Below, piece after piece: positions 10,171-21,302 of a stretch of DNA of 64,000 nucleotides (the stretch's first letter is position 1; every line of letters starts with the position of its first letter). Source of the DNA: Euptelea pleiosperma (lineage: Eukaryota; Streptophyta; Magnoliopsida; Ranunculales; Eupteleaceae); the NCBI GenBank assembly GCA_035048495.1, contig CM068552.1:11075501-11139500 (forward strand). Direction: 5' to 3'. A model generated the notes under the pieces. That model ran no database searches. It had not been told where the DNA came from and worked only from the letters and a program-made list of their open reading frames with translations. A program made the position numbers and the translations under genes.

Positions 10171-13100
10171 CCAAAAATTGTATGCACAATAATAAACCAA
10201 AATATTGATACTTTCTGTCTTATAAAATAATTTTCATGTTTAAAATTGAATAATTCGCAAAAGTTCGTGAATTAGTCAATCATGTTAAAAAAATGTTTTT
10301 TTGGAATAAACTTGTAGAGTTCGCGAATTATTCGCAAATAATTCGAAAATTTACTAATTGTGATTGGAAAAGTAATATATGGAAACTCCATCCTGAAATC
10401 CCAAAATGTTATTAATATATGAACTTGTCTATGCTGTAGAGAAAAGCCTATGATTACGTGATAGTGGTATGTTGTAACGCCCCAGGCTCGCACTAGTTAG
10501 ATATTGTCCGCTTTGGGGTCATCCCCCTCACAATTTTATTTTTGGTACGTGCTCTTACACTCCCAAAAGGCCTCTAGCTAGTTAAGGTCCAGCGGCAACT
10601 TATAGCCCAGATCTTGGATAGCTACCTATCCAATGTGTGACTAAACTTATGTACCCACCTGCCATTCCACCCAATAACCTCAACGTGGCGCACTGGCTAG
10701 GCCATGACATATGTATCTGTAAATAAGTTGTTACATTGCTCAATATTCTAGAGACTATGTTTTCTTGCAAATTTTCTAAATGCTTGTTTGGTTCGTTCTA
10801 GGAAAAAATTATATAATAAAAAGAGACTTTTGGAAAATAAAATAGGAAACCCAACGGACCAAATTAAAGTCGGCCCATTGATTTTCCGAAGTTGCACAAC
10901 AACTTTATTTTACCTTGACACCCGATACCATGAGTAATGTTTTCACCCGGACCGGTCATCGAACTAGTTCACTGGGTCATCGGTTCTACTGCTGGGTTGA
11001 CTGGGTCAACTTGCCACATGGAAACTCTTTGGGCCCCCAGGTCAACTGTTCAACCCATGTCTGGGTCCGCCGGGTCATCAGTTCAACTGGCCAGGTCAGA
11101 ATCTGAATTTTCCATGTACCAAACGCAGACTAAGGGACTACTTGAATCAATACATTCAATAATGTGAGGCCCGGGGAACGCCATTCCTTCTGCACATCCA
11201 TCTGAGGTGTGGTCAAATGGAAAGTGTAGATTGAATATGATCGTTGCGACATACTGGCCGAGCCTAGCAATATTTCTTTAAACTATTTACTCCACAATAA
11301 TTCTACTTTGACAATAAGACTTCAATGAGTGATACCACAGGTTCAGAATGGGCCGTTATAATGGCATAATGGTTAGCTAGCTAGAATTACCATCATGATC
11401 AGCATTATACCGTTATAAGGCGTCGGTCGTTATAAAGGTTTTTTAAACGTCGACGAAGAGTTTTGATTGGAAAGAAGGGACGTGAAATTCGAGTTCAATG
11501 TGCTTAATCTTACTTACCTAACAAAAAAGTAAGTAAATTGAAAACATACAATTTAGCCCTAAAGATGGCAATTAGAATGTCCATTAGACCCTACCTGTTA
11601 TCAGAACCAAAAGTTCTGAGGATTGATCCAGCAAAATCTAGATTGTGGGCCATCATCCATTATGTGGATCTACTGAAGATAGTACCAAGTTTGAATTAAA
11701 GGGAGAATAGGATATGAAGGGACGATGATTCTCATGGTTTGGGACAAGATAAAGAGGATCCCACCAAAAAATAAAACATGTCGGGTACCAATAATCTTTG
11801 AGAAGACCTTTGCATGAGGGGATCCTATTTGCTCAATAATATGTATATGTCCCACAAATAATTCTTACAACTTTCGTACATTTTTATGCTTCACCAACCG
11901 TGGCAAGACCTTATTCGAATCATTCTCGAGATATCTGGCTTTATAGGTCATGGAAGATATCTCTAAGAAGACAAAAATGAAAATTCTAAAAAAAAAAAAA
12001 AAAAACCCCACGATAAAGAAATGTACAGGGAAGAGGTAACCCATTTTAACGTTATAACAATCCCTTAATAGTACCGTTATGACGACCGTTATAATGGGTC
12101 GCATCAGTTGAAAATAGAGAACAATAAACAATCAAAAGAACAAAGATTCAATCACTCACAACACAGATTTACGTGGTTCGATCTCTAGATTGAGGTATGT
12201 CCACAGATCCGCATTGATTCCACTATGCTCCGAGGCAAAAAGAAACACTCACAATACAATGAATCATCATCTCTGATCAACCGAGATATATATAACCCCA
12301 AGACGAAACTAGGGTTTATTGACCAAAAGAAACACTCACGAGCTAGGCCGCAGTATCGTGGCTTTTTGTAGAGTACATGCCGTAATCATAATGATACAAT
12401 GTTGATGATTGGAGTTACTAATGACCTAATAATGCAAAAAACTAAAGAACATTTGACTTCACGAACAAATCCTAGACTGTCATTAGGCTAGCTTAACTGC
12501 TTAAGGGTCAACAACTACTGCTATCATCTTGATTCATCTACGTAATAACAGAAAAGGTTGACTAGGTTTGACTTTTAGTTATTTTGCAACTAATTTTGAC
12601 TTGTAGTTGTATTATTATGTTCAAGAGAAATCCGACGATTGTACTGATACCTCATCTGTTGTTCTCGACAGAGAAAATCCGACAACAAAAGTGTCACATC
12701 ACAAGGAAAGGCATTATAGAGAAACATTTGTCCATTTCTTCGCCGAATGCGTGTTCGTCGGCAGATAGCCATAACAGATAAAAAAAAGCATGTACGTACT
12801 ATTGTTTGTTTCCTGTTGGATTAGTTCTTACAAGTTGAATTGGTCTGAATTGATCTTACATGAACGTCGCACATGGGTTTTCGGTCGTTCTCTTGATCCT
12901 TGCATTTCCCTCATTTGAAACACCCTACAAACAATCCCATGTGGTCACAGAGAGTTTGAATTAGGATAATGTGATTGGTATGCCGACATTGTCGACAATG
13001 TGTTTGGCAGAAGGCAGTAGCATGTGTTTGGAAAACGAACGCCATTGTTTATGAAACGAAAATTTTTAAAAACCATAATTAAATCAAATTTTAGAAGAAA

Positions 13101-13340
13101 AAAAAAAGCCTTATTTTTTAAAATTTTTAAAAGGAACCTGAGTCTGATGCCAGTTGAAATGGCGTCAGTAACTCTTAGAGACCATTGATCATATGGATGT
13201 TTGTCCCATCCCTAGGTATACCTACATACCAAATTTCATCTTGATTTGGATTTGTGTATTTTTCATGGCCTTCTACAAAGATGCACATGGTGAGTGGCGT
13301 CAGACCGACGACGTCTCAGGTTCTTGTTAAAACATTTTAA
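10171..13340. other. Intergenic repeat debris, no gene
   Basis: Contains an AT-rich dispersed repeat (10,190-10,370) with TTCGCGAATTATTCGCAAAT, relatives of which occur near 17.95-18.12, 25.55 and 52.96 kb. A stretch at 10,925-11,110 repeatedly uses CTGGGTCAACT. Family F scraps lie at 11,345-11,455 and 12,035-12,105, and a partial family G arm near 13,165-13,260. The piece around 12,165 (ATTTACGTGGTTCGATCTCT) resembles plant LTR sequence. No coding gene was supported. Confidence 0.45.
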
Positions 13341-13700
13341 GGCTCAGGCTCCAGTTACCACCCTAAAATGACAGGCTCCCGTTACAGGACACAATATGAG
13401 CTACGTGGCACACTCTTAGAGCACTCTGACCGTATGGATGTTTGGCCAATCCCTAAGTGGACCTACAAACCAAAAAATCAGCCTAATTACTGATTTATAG
13501 ACGTTGGATTGGACTTATTTTCATGGGTTGCTCTCAACTGTGTGAATTTGAGCAGTATTTGAGGTACAAAGATCCAACGCCTAGAAATCACTAATCAGCA
13601 GGCTGATTTTTGGTTTTTAGGTCCACTTAGAGATAGGAAAAACATCCATACGGTCTGAGTCCTCCAAGAGTGTACCACGTGGCTCATATTTGTTACAGTT
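13341..13700. mobile_element. Family G foldback element
   Basis: Starts GGCTCAGGCTCCAGTTACCA, and the arms meet at about 13,505-13,590. ACGTGG-type boxes lie near both ends (GCTACGTGGC left, CCACGTGGCT right). ACATTTTAA to the left and ACATTTAA further right (about 13,717) may be the remains of a target duplication. Confidence 0.65.
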
Positions 13701-13719
13701 TTTGGCTTATAAAACATTT

Positions 13720-13930
13720 AACGCTATGTACTAAAGCCCATTATGATGAAAATGACAGCTGTTATAACGCTTTTAACTGTTAACTACTGTTTGCTGAAAA
13801 ATAAATTGGAACTTATAAATAAAAAGAATAAAATTTTGACCATTATTTGACCTGTTATGATGTTATAACGGTCACTTTAAACCTTTTTTTTTTTTTTTTT
13901 TTGTAATCAACGGTCACTTTAAACCTTGAA
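13720..13930. repeat. Family F fragment
   Basis: GTTATAACGC/GTTATAACGG motifs and the terminal TTTAAACCTT are visible (twice, near 13,880 and 13,920). The element is interrupted by a poly-T run and the left end is unclear. Confidence 0.5.
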
Positions 13931-13974
13931 GTACAGTTAACTGGATCAATCATTGAAATACTTCTTTTATGGGT

Positions 13975-14225
13975 CAGGTGCAGGGGGACAACCATTTGGG
14001 CCTACCCACGTAGAAGATGAATCAATGGGTGATTTTTGGTGAGGATGATCTCCTCATCATATAGATCACCCCAACAAAAAAATCAGCCCATATTCTGAAA
14101 TTTCTAACCCTATCAAATGTAGTTTTCAAGTTACACAGTAAAAATATTAATATACGGTCCATAATTCTTCAACTTCTAAACCAATCTACGATATGGATAT
14201 GGGAATGATTTGAATTTTTGTAAGT
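13975..14225. repeat. Family H partial copy
   Basis: Shares GATGAATCAATGGGTGATTT, GATCTCCTCATCATATAGAT and the following 150 bp with the other H copies. The right end is replaced by a family G arm at about 14,220. Confidence 0.6.
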
Positions 14226-14342
14226 CCACCTAGTGATTGGCCAAACATCCATACGGTCAGAGTCCTCTAAGAATGTTCCACGTGGCCCGTATTGTACCCT
14301 GTCATCAAAGTTCTACTTGAAAAAATCTTAGCAAAATCATGG

Positions 14343-14520
14343 GAGTACAACTTCGGTCACAACAGATTGCAAATCACACAATCACAATCCAATGAGTTCT
14401 CGGCACGTACTCAAGTATTTTTTTATTTTTTATTTGCAACGTACCCATGTGCTTTTGCTTTGAGAACTCATTGGCTTGTGATTGTGTGATTTACAATCGG
14501 TTGTGACAGAAGTTTTACTA
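14343..14520. mobile_element. Family I MITE with target duplication and paralogous empty site
   Basis: The terminal GAGTACAACTTCGGTCAC pairs with GTGACAGAAGTTTTACT. The flanks are AAATCATGG on both sides (14,334-14,342 and 14,521-14,529). The sequence to the right (AAATCATGGGAGTTGGGGAA) recurs at about 15,008 without an element, so that site acts as a related empty site. Confidence 0.85.
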
Positions 14521-15110
14521 AAATCATGGGAGTTGGGGAAAGTGAAAGGTAATTATTTTGAAAATCAACAATGCACTCAATGATAACATTTGCTTCAATC
14601 TGTACCACCCTTTCCAAGAGGTGGTACATAGATTTACATAATCCACATCTCTGATTGGTAGACAATGTGTATGGTCGAAGGCGGCTATATATACACAACT
14701 GTTAACGGTAAAACTCCAACCCTACTACTAATACGTTATATGGTATTTTAAGCTATATGTATTAACGCCCATTATGATGAAAATAACGGACATCATAACA
14801 GTTTTTAACCGTTATCTACTGTTATCTGTAAAATGAATTGAAACAAAAAATATTAATAAAAAAGAATTAAATTTTGACCGTTATTGTAGCCGTTATGATG
14901 ATGTTATAACGGTCACTTTAAACCTTGAAGTACACTCAAGTGGATCATATATATATATATATATATTCCACATCAATCATTCAAGTAATTCATTACTCAT
15001 CTAAGTAAAATCATGGGAGTTGGGGAAAGTAAAAGTAACTATTATTTTGAAAAATCAACAATGTACTCAATGAAACCTTTGCTTCAATCTGTACCACACC
15101 ATCATATAAG
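14521..15110. repeat. Locally duplicated segment with a family F copy and (AT)n
   Basis: 14,521-14,610 and about 15,008-15,105 are near-copies (GGAGTTGGGGAAAGT, then a CAACAATG-CACTCAATGA type phrase). Between them lie a degraded F element (about 14,735-14,935, ending TTTAAACCTTGAAGTACACT) and an (AT)n run near 14,947-14,966. Confidence 0.6.
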
Positions 15111-15212
15111 TTGAATAGGTTCACCCAATAAAAAGAAAAGGAGAATATAATGATTTCTCCTCTTTAACCCCCCCACCTAAGGGTCTATAGATTCCTCAAA
15201 CCATTAGTAAAA

Positions 15213-15613
15213 CTTCTCTCCCAGCGTTCTCACAGATGCTTCTGTCACAATGCGAAACACAGGCCACGTGGCACTCTCTTAGTAGAAGTTGACCGTATGG
15301 ATGTTTGGCCAGTACCCCTCAGTGGACCTTTAAACCCAAAAAATCAGCCTGATTAGTTATTTCTAAGCGATTCGATTCAAGTTATTTCCATGGGTTGATT
15401 TTAAAGTTAAGAATTCGAGCATTATTGAGCGTTGTTTGGGTGCAAAGATCCAGAGGTTGTAAATCATTAATCAGGCTGTTTTTAGGCTTATAGGTCTACC
15501 GAGGGACTGGCCAAACATTCATACAGTCAGAGTCCACTAGGAGTGTGCCTTGTGGCATATGCTTTGCATTGTGACAGAAGCATCCGTCAGAACGCTGTGA
15601 TAGAAGTTTTACT
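15213..15613. mobile_element. Composite element: family I ends around a family G core
   Basis: The ends are GTAAAACTTCTCTCCCAGCG and its inverted partner, followed by GATGCTTCTGTCACAATGC on both sides. The centre is a G-type foldback with a CCACGTGGC box at the left. Flanks TCAAACCAT and TCAAACAAC match at 7 of 9 positions. This links families I and G as relatives with interchangeable interiors. Confidence 0.65.
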
Positions 15614-16304
15614 CTCAAACAACAACTTTTTTAACTAGGGTCTCTACCAATATCATTAAGCTAGGTGGGCAAAAGGTAGACACTTAATCAAACCTATGGC
15701 TTAGTTCGTGTTGGGACCGAAGGTTCGCATCAGCTACGAGCCTACGACTAGGAGGGGGATTGTCTACATCTCCTTTGTGCCCTTTTAGCGACACACAACC
15801 TTTTCTTTTGTTCCATTCAAGCCAGCCATCCCTGAGTGATCTCATGTTCCAAAATCGACTATGGCATCAAACGAAACATACAGAATATAGATCCTAGTAC
15901 AGTCATATGCACCGATGATCAATAATGTCCGTTGTAACTTGTAACTGTTGATAACCACTTTACTCTAAAAGCTTAAGCTGTTAGAGGGAGGCGTAACTAC
16001 ATATATCAAAGGGTCCACAGGTCTGACACAGGCAAGATACTGGTAGGGCTGTCTTAATACAAGTTGAGGCCTTAGGCGAAATTTTAAATGGGGCCTTTTT
16101 TTGTTCTAGAAATACCCTAAACCCCAGTAGGAATATGTTTTTTTCCCTTCTTGGTAGGCTGTAGCAGACATTGCTGACTTGAAAGTATGCAAACATTGTC
16201 AGTACTATTGGATGTCCCTTGAAAAATGTGTTATTTCAATGTTTTCAAAAAATTATTTTATAAATTAAAAACATATTTTTCAAGGAGAATTCAATGGTGG
16301 ATAC

Positions 16305-16612
16305 CAATGTTTTAAAGGGGGCCGTTATAACAGACTGGGGCGTTACCATTTTTCCATAATAACAAAAAATGCTCGGTTAAAAATAGAAAATAACAGAAAA
16401 TATGGCGCTGAAATTCGAATTTTGAAATTTGAATTTCACAAACGAAAAATAATGGAAAAAATGGAATGTAATGAAAAAAAAAAAAGGAAAAAAACGATCG
16501 ATTTTTTCAATTTTTCTAGAAAATAACGGCCATTACTTTTTCGGCGTTTTAACGGAACATAACGTAACAGGGGAGGTCCAAATCGATTATAACCAGCCGT
16601 TATTTTCTGCAA
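16305..16612. mobile_element. Family F element, 3' end lost
   Basis: Begins TTTTAAAGGGGGCCGTTATA and carries the GGCGCTGAAATTCGAATTTT core and several GTTATAAC-like motifs. The usual TTTTTTAAACCTTG end is missing where a family I element follows. Confidence 0.65.
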
Positions 16613-16645
16613 ACAGTTGCAGACTAAATTTGTCCGGCTGTAGCA

Positions 16646-16818
16646 GAGTAAAACTTCAATCACAACTACTTGCAAATCACACAATCACAAGCCAATGAGT
16701 TCTCAGCACGTACACAAGTGCTTTTAGCAACCCATGTGCTTTTGCTTTGAGGTGTGCGTGAGAACTCATTGGCTTGTGATTGTGTGATTTGCAGGCTGGT
16801 GTGATAGAAGTTTCACTC
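16646..16818. mobile_element. Family I MITE, perfect 9-bp target duplication
   Basis: Ends GAGTAAAACTTCAATCAC and GTGATAGAAGTTTCACTC. GCTGTAGCA is repeated exactly at 16,637-16,645 and 16,819-16,827. The interior hairpin is the same as in the other copies. Confidence 0.9.
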
Positions 16819-16893
16819 GCTGTAGCATAGTCTTGTGTGATCAGAGGGGCCTGACGCAAATGGACAGGTGGAGGCCTTTTCATTAAAAAATTA

Positions 16894-17136
16894 TGGGCTA
16901 TTTTGCTTTACCCCCTTACTTTATTGATGCAAATTGCATCTCACCCAATGTTTTCAAAATATTTGCATCTCACCCTTTGACCATGGTCAACATTGTTGAC
17001 CATAGACGATCTCCGATAGACATCTCAATAGTTTTTAAATGACTATAATGACCCTGGGTGAGATGCAAATATTTTAAAAATATTGGGTGCGATGCAAATT
17101 ACATCAATAAAGTAAGGGGGACAAGCAAAAAATCCT
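16894..17136. mobile_element. MITE with roughly 80-bp terminal inverted repeats
   Basis: The left arm GGGCTATTTTGCTTTACCCC runs through GCATCTCACCCAATGTTTTC. The right arm is its complement, ending GGGGGACAAGCAAAAAATCC. GACCATGGTCAACATTGTTG lies near the centre. The class is not determined. Confidence 0.7.
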
Positions 17137-17189
17137 ATTTTATGATTTTTTTTTTTTAATTTTGAGCTCAAAACCTTTCTTCATTTACT

Positions 17190-17420
17190 TTTGGCCCAAC
17201 CGTAGGTGGACCTACAAACCATAAATTAATCTAATTGTTAATTTTTAAACATTGGATTAGAGTTATTTTCCTGGGTTGATTTTATCCGTAGAATTTGAGC
17301 ATTATTTGGGGTACAAAGATCCAATGGTTTGAAATCACAAATCAGGATATGATATTTAGTATGTAGCTCAACCTAGCGATGGGCCCAACATTCGTACGGT
17401 TAGTGACCTCTAAATTGTGG
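17190..17420. repeat. Family G element between two related MITEs
   Basis: GTAGGTGGACCTACAAACC at the left faces its partner near 17,360. The element has lost its outer ends. Confidence 0.55.
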
Positions 17421-17540
17421 TTCCTCGTTATCATTGATGAGGGACATTAGCATGCTTATCCTCAAAAAAGGTTTTGAGCTCACAAGCCTAAAAAATAAAC
17501 TTGAAAAAAAAATTTTGAAAAAAAAAAAGTAAAAATAAAA

Positions 17541-17768
17541 AGAATTTTTTGCTTGTCCCCAAGGTCGTTATTTTTTGCATTGCACCTAATATTTGCATCT
17601 CACCCAAGGTCATTATAGTCAATTAAAAAATATTGGGATGTCCATCCGGAGACCGTCGTTGACCATGGTCAAAGGGTGAGACGCAAAAACATTGGGTGAG
17701 ATGCAAATTACATCAATAAAGTAAAGGGGTATGCATCAATAAAGTAAGGGGGAAAAGCAAAAAAGCCC
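17541..17768. mobile_element. Second copy of the 16.9-kb MITE
   Basis: Begins TTTTTTGCTTGTCCCCAAGG and ends AAGTAAGGGGGAAAAGCAAA. It contains GACCATGGTCAAAGGGTGAG. The phrase GCATCAATAAAGTAA is locally duplicated at its right end. Confidence 0.65.
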
Positions 17769-17806
17769 AAAAATTATTAAAAACACTTCAAGATTTCTGG
17801 AAGGGA

Positions 17807-17827
17807 GGGGGGGGGGGGGGGGGGGGG
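17807..17827. repeat. Poly-G tract
   Basis: Twenty-one consecutive G residues, read directly. Its length is likely variable and error-prone. Confidence 0.85.
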
Positions 17828-18252
17828 TCTTAGGCAACAGCCTCATCTGCCTAATGGTCAAGCCGAGCCTGAGTGCTGGTTACATAGCGAAACAACAGTA
17901 ACCCTGATTAGCATTCCATACCAAACAGTAACCCTGATTATCTTATAAAATATTTTTTTGTGTTCAAAACAGAATAATCAGGAATAATTTGGAAACGATT
18001 GTGAATAATTCGATCATAAATTAAAAAATACACAAAATTTTCCAAACCTTTGAATATGACGTTGTTCGGTTTTTAAAAAAACTCGTACGGTTCACAAATA
18101 ATTCGAGAATTTACTAACCACAATCCTAACCCAAATTGGTCCAATCCAACCCCAAGACCATATGGATGGGTCCCTGCCAATCTCTCGAACCATGACAAGT
18201 ATGAGGAACCGTAAATTTGGGAATGGTACGAACTGCGTTCACAAATTTTTTT

Positions 18253-18566
18253 TAGGGTATTTCAGTAACACCCCCTGAAATTTGAAAGTAATTAGTAATA
18301 CCCACTTATACTTTCAAACTTTAGGAATTTCCCCTTGACCTGGTTGACTTAAGTGAAAACGGACTTGAATCACACGTCATTAGCATTGTACTTGCGATAT
18401 TATGGTCCTTTCATAGGTGCATTAACAGGCGCATGATGCATGTCACTTTTAAAGTTAGTCAAATGATGGTTAAACTAGGTCAAGGGGGTAATCCTAAAGT
18501 TTGAAAGTATAAGGGGGTATTACTAATTACTTTCAAATTTTAGAAGGGTATTACTAAAATATCCTA
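18253..18566. mobile_element. TIR element of about 310 bp flanked by TA
   Basis: Arms of about 70 bp: GGGTATTTCAGTAACACCCC through ACTTTCAAACTTTAGGA, and its complement on the right. TA dinucleotides flank both ends, compatible with a Tc1/mariner-type duplication but too short to prove it. A truncated relative is at 2,160-2,320. Confidence 0.7.
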
Positions 18567-18569
18567 GTT

Positions 18570-19587
18570 TTCTGTTGGTAATGATGATTAAAGTTGTACA
18601 GCGCCAATTTAAATGGGCTAGCGTATGTTGTAGGCTCATTTGGTCTGACTTGATTTTAGGGAGTGCTCGTGCCTGTCCCGAACGTAAGGGTCCACATGGG
18701 CAGGGCTGAGAAAAAAGCCATGACTGACTGAGGCCCAAGCCCATCCCAAGAAAGATATCCGGGCTGGTTCTAAGTTTATAACTGTTAAATGCATAATAAA
18801 GTCTAGCTCGTTAATGTGCATCCCTACCCATACTGGTGTTGAGATATTTTTCATACGAAATCCAACTCGTGAACTCTCAAAAGAACTTGAACTTCACTTT
18901 CACGAGTTAAACCGAGTAATTTAGCAAGCAATATAAACTGCTCTGGACAAGTATTTATAGATCAAGAAAAATTTAGGGGGGAGGGCCCATGGCCCAAAAA
19001 ATTTAGCTCCACGTTGGGCAGGGTTTGGGCTTGTTTTTTGGACTGGGCTTCGGCCCTCGGGCCAAATTTACACCCCTAGTATTATATATGTTAATTTACT
19101 GGACTGCTATAAAGGAATGGTATTGTTATTGCTATGTCCGTTATAACGGCTGTTATAATGGGTCACGTCATAGTAAAAAAATATCAAAATATTATTACTT
19201 TTTTAATATTTCTCGAAAGAAAATCAATTTTCTATTCTATAACCATGTGGCCTCGGTCGATGAAGGGGCCGCCATAAAATTGCTTAATTACCTAATTTAA
19301 TTGTATTCATTAAATTAAAGAAGGGATTATTCAAGGTGGGCCTATGTGTGCAACGTGGCATTTTGAGGGTGGATGTATTGAAATTTTGAGAATGCCGTCA
19401 AAATTTGACTGAACATCTTGGATTTTTCAATCCACGGTGTTTTAAAACGTGAAAATATTTAATACGGTAGTCTGCAGGACACGGAATCGGGACTTTGTAA
19501 TAAAACGCGTTTTCCTGGTTTGTCTTTGTTGTAGTACACTTACGTGGAAAAATTTAGATGCAAGGGACTCAGAATTAAGTGGATGCA
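18570..19587. other. Repeat debris, possible hAT terminus, no gene
   Basis: TTTACACCCCTAG near 19,066-19,078 resembles the terminus of hAT-type MITEs, and the adjacent GGGCTTCGGCCCTCGGGCC fits their GGGCC-rich subterminal style. The other end was not located with confidence. No coding gene was recognised. Confidence 0.35.
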
Positions 19588-19885
19588 GAGGACTCTCGAG
19601 GGTTGTGTGGCCCTACTTCGTACATTTTTTTTGGGCCCATAAACCGCATGGATGTTTACCCCACCCCTTGGTCAATATACACAAAAAAAAATCTACCTGA
19701 TTAGTAATCTAACCATTACTTTAGTATTTTTAGAAGTGATTTTAGCCGTTGGATTCAAGCATTAACATACAAAAACTCTCAATCAAGCTGATTTTTGGTG
19801 TGTACGTCCTTAGTGGGTTAAACATCCATGCGGTTAGTGGGCCCAAACAAATGCACTAAGTAGGGCCATGACCCACGAGAGTCCT
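19588..19885. mobile_element. Family G-related foldback element
   Basis: The left arm GAGGACTCTCGAGGGTTGTG and GGCCCTACTTCGTACATTTT faces the right arm TGCACTAAGTAGGGCCATGA, which ends in GAGAGTCCTC. The interior carries the CCGCATGGATGTTTACCCC variant of the family motif. Confidence 0.65.
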
Positions 19886-20028
19886 CTTCTTCAACTGTCT
19901 TCTACATCAAAAAAAAAAATTCCCACTTACGTATGCAAAACAAAACTAATGGTTGAGTAATTTAGTTTGTGGTTTTCCGTGTGAAAATGTGGAGGGCATA
20001 ACAGTGCCACCTGGCACACTCTATCAGC

Positions 20029-20591
20029 CATGGTTCGAAATCTTGGGGACCGAGGCTCAGATCCCGATCTGGATTAGTCCAATCTAGAACAGGATCGGCC
20101 CATCTCGCCCCCGACAAAGTGGGACTCCTTTTGGAAACAGTGATCTCGGGGCGAGACGATCCATCTTTGGATCGGATCGGTGGGCTCCGATCCTGAGACT
20201 TCGAACCAAGGTTTAAAGGAGGCCGATTTAGCGGTTTAACGGACTGGGGGCGTTACCGTTAAAACTGTTAAACGGATTGAAACGGCCAGTGGTAAAATTG
20301 GAAAAAAATTTAAAATAGAAAAAATCGGAATTTAACATATTTTAACTGAATTTAACGATTTTAACTGAATTTAACGGAAAAGTGGTGCTGAAATTCAAAT
20401 TTTGAAAATTGAAAATTTCAAAGAAAAATGTAATTTACCGGCTGTTTTTTTCAGAATTTAACAGCTGTTAAAACGATTTTAACAACCGTTAAATTAAAAA
20501 CGTCAAAATGTGTTTAAACGGTTTTAACAGAAACGGGCTTGGGGCGTTACCATTTAAACGGCCGTTAGCACCGGCCGTTTTTAAAACCATG
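20029..20591. mobile_element. Family L MITE fused to a family F element (TTTAAAC type)
   Basis: The L part (20,029-20,207) begins CATGGTTCGAAATCTTGG and ends GAGACTTCGAACC. It runs directly into F sequence (AAGGTTTAAAGGAGGCCGAT) that ends TTTTTAAAACCAT at 20,590. CTATCAGCC before and CTTTCAGCC after the pair match at 8 of 9 positions, so the two may have moved or settled as one unit. The F part has TTTAAAC/GTTTTAAC motifs instead of GTTATAAC. Confidence 0.65.
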
Positions 20592-20594
20592 CTT

Positions 20595-20815
20595 TCAGCC
20601 CCCTAACCCATGAATGATTGGTCCACGACTTGATGTACCAACTAATCATTCAATCTGAGTATCAAAAAAAAGGTCAAATACAATGCCTATAAAAAGTTTG
20701 AATCCAATGGCTAGAGATCACCCATCAGGCTGATTGTTGGTCTGTAAGTCAATTTAGTTGTTGGCCAATCATTCATGGGTCAGTGGACCCAAAAGAGTTG
20801 ACATGTAGTTAGTTT
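20595..20815. repeat. Family G partial element
   Basis: CATGAATGATTGGTCCACGA at the left pairs with GGCCAATCATTCATGGGTCA at the right. The central GGCTGATTGTTGGTCTGTAA motif is conserved. Confidence 0.6.
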
Positions 20816-21089
20816 TTACGTGCTCTGCATGGATTTTTTTCCTAATAGATATACCTTAAATTTTTAGTTTTTAACGGTTAATCAGGAGGCCAGACTTAGG
20901 GACAAATCGTCAAATTCAGAAGATCTGATGGAATCGAACTGTAGGATCACACAACGGTTCTTTTATGGTCCCATTGACAAGTCTGCACCAATGGACGGTA
21001 GAGATGTTGCTTACCCTGAATCACTTTATGTAACTATATTACAACATATTTTAGCCACAACCATGAACAACTTCCAAAATCACATTTGA

Positions 21090-21092
<3 letters not shown>

Positions 21093-21125
<33 letters not shown>
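21093..21125. repeat. (GA)n microsatellite
   Basis: About sixteen GA units, about 180 bp beyond the 3' end of the DUF241 coding region. Confidence 0.9.
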
Positions 21126-21126
<1 letters not shown>

Positions 21127-21302
21127 AAGATTTATAACCGAAAGAGAAAGGTGAGGAAATAGAAAACTTAAAAAAACCCAAATGGGTATTCATTTAACAG
21201 AATCCATGTACACAAAATTGACGACTGTACACTCTCTTCGCACTGCAACTGTTTGTTTGTTTGCTTCAAAGAAGAAAACTCTACATCTCTTCTCTCTCTA
21301 GT

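Noticed and set aside
12165..12340. Possible LTR with TTTACGTGGTTCGATCTC
   Set aside because: It resembles plant LTR sequence I have seen, but no second LTR, primer-binding site or polypurine tract could be identified, so it is mentioned only inside the intergenic entry.
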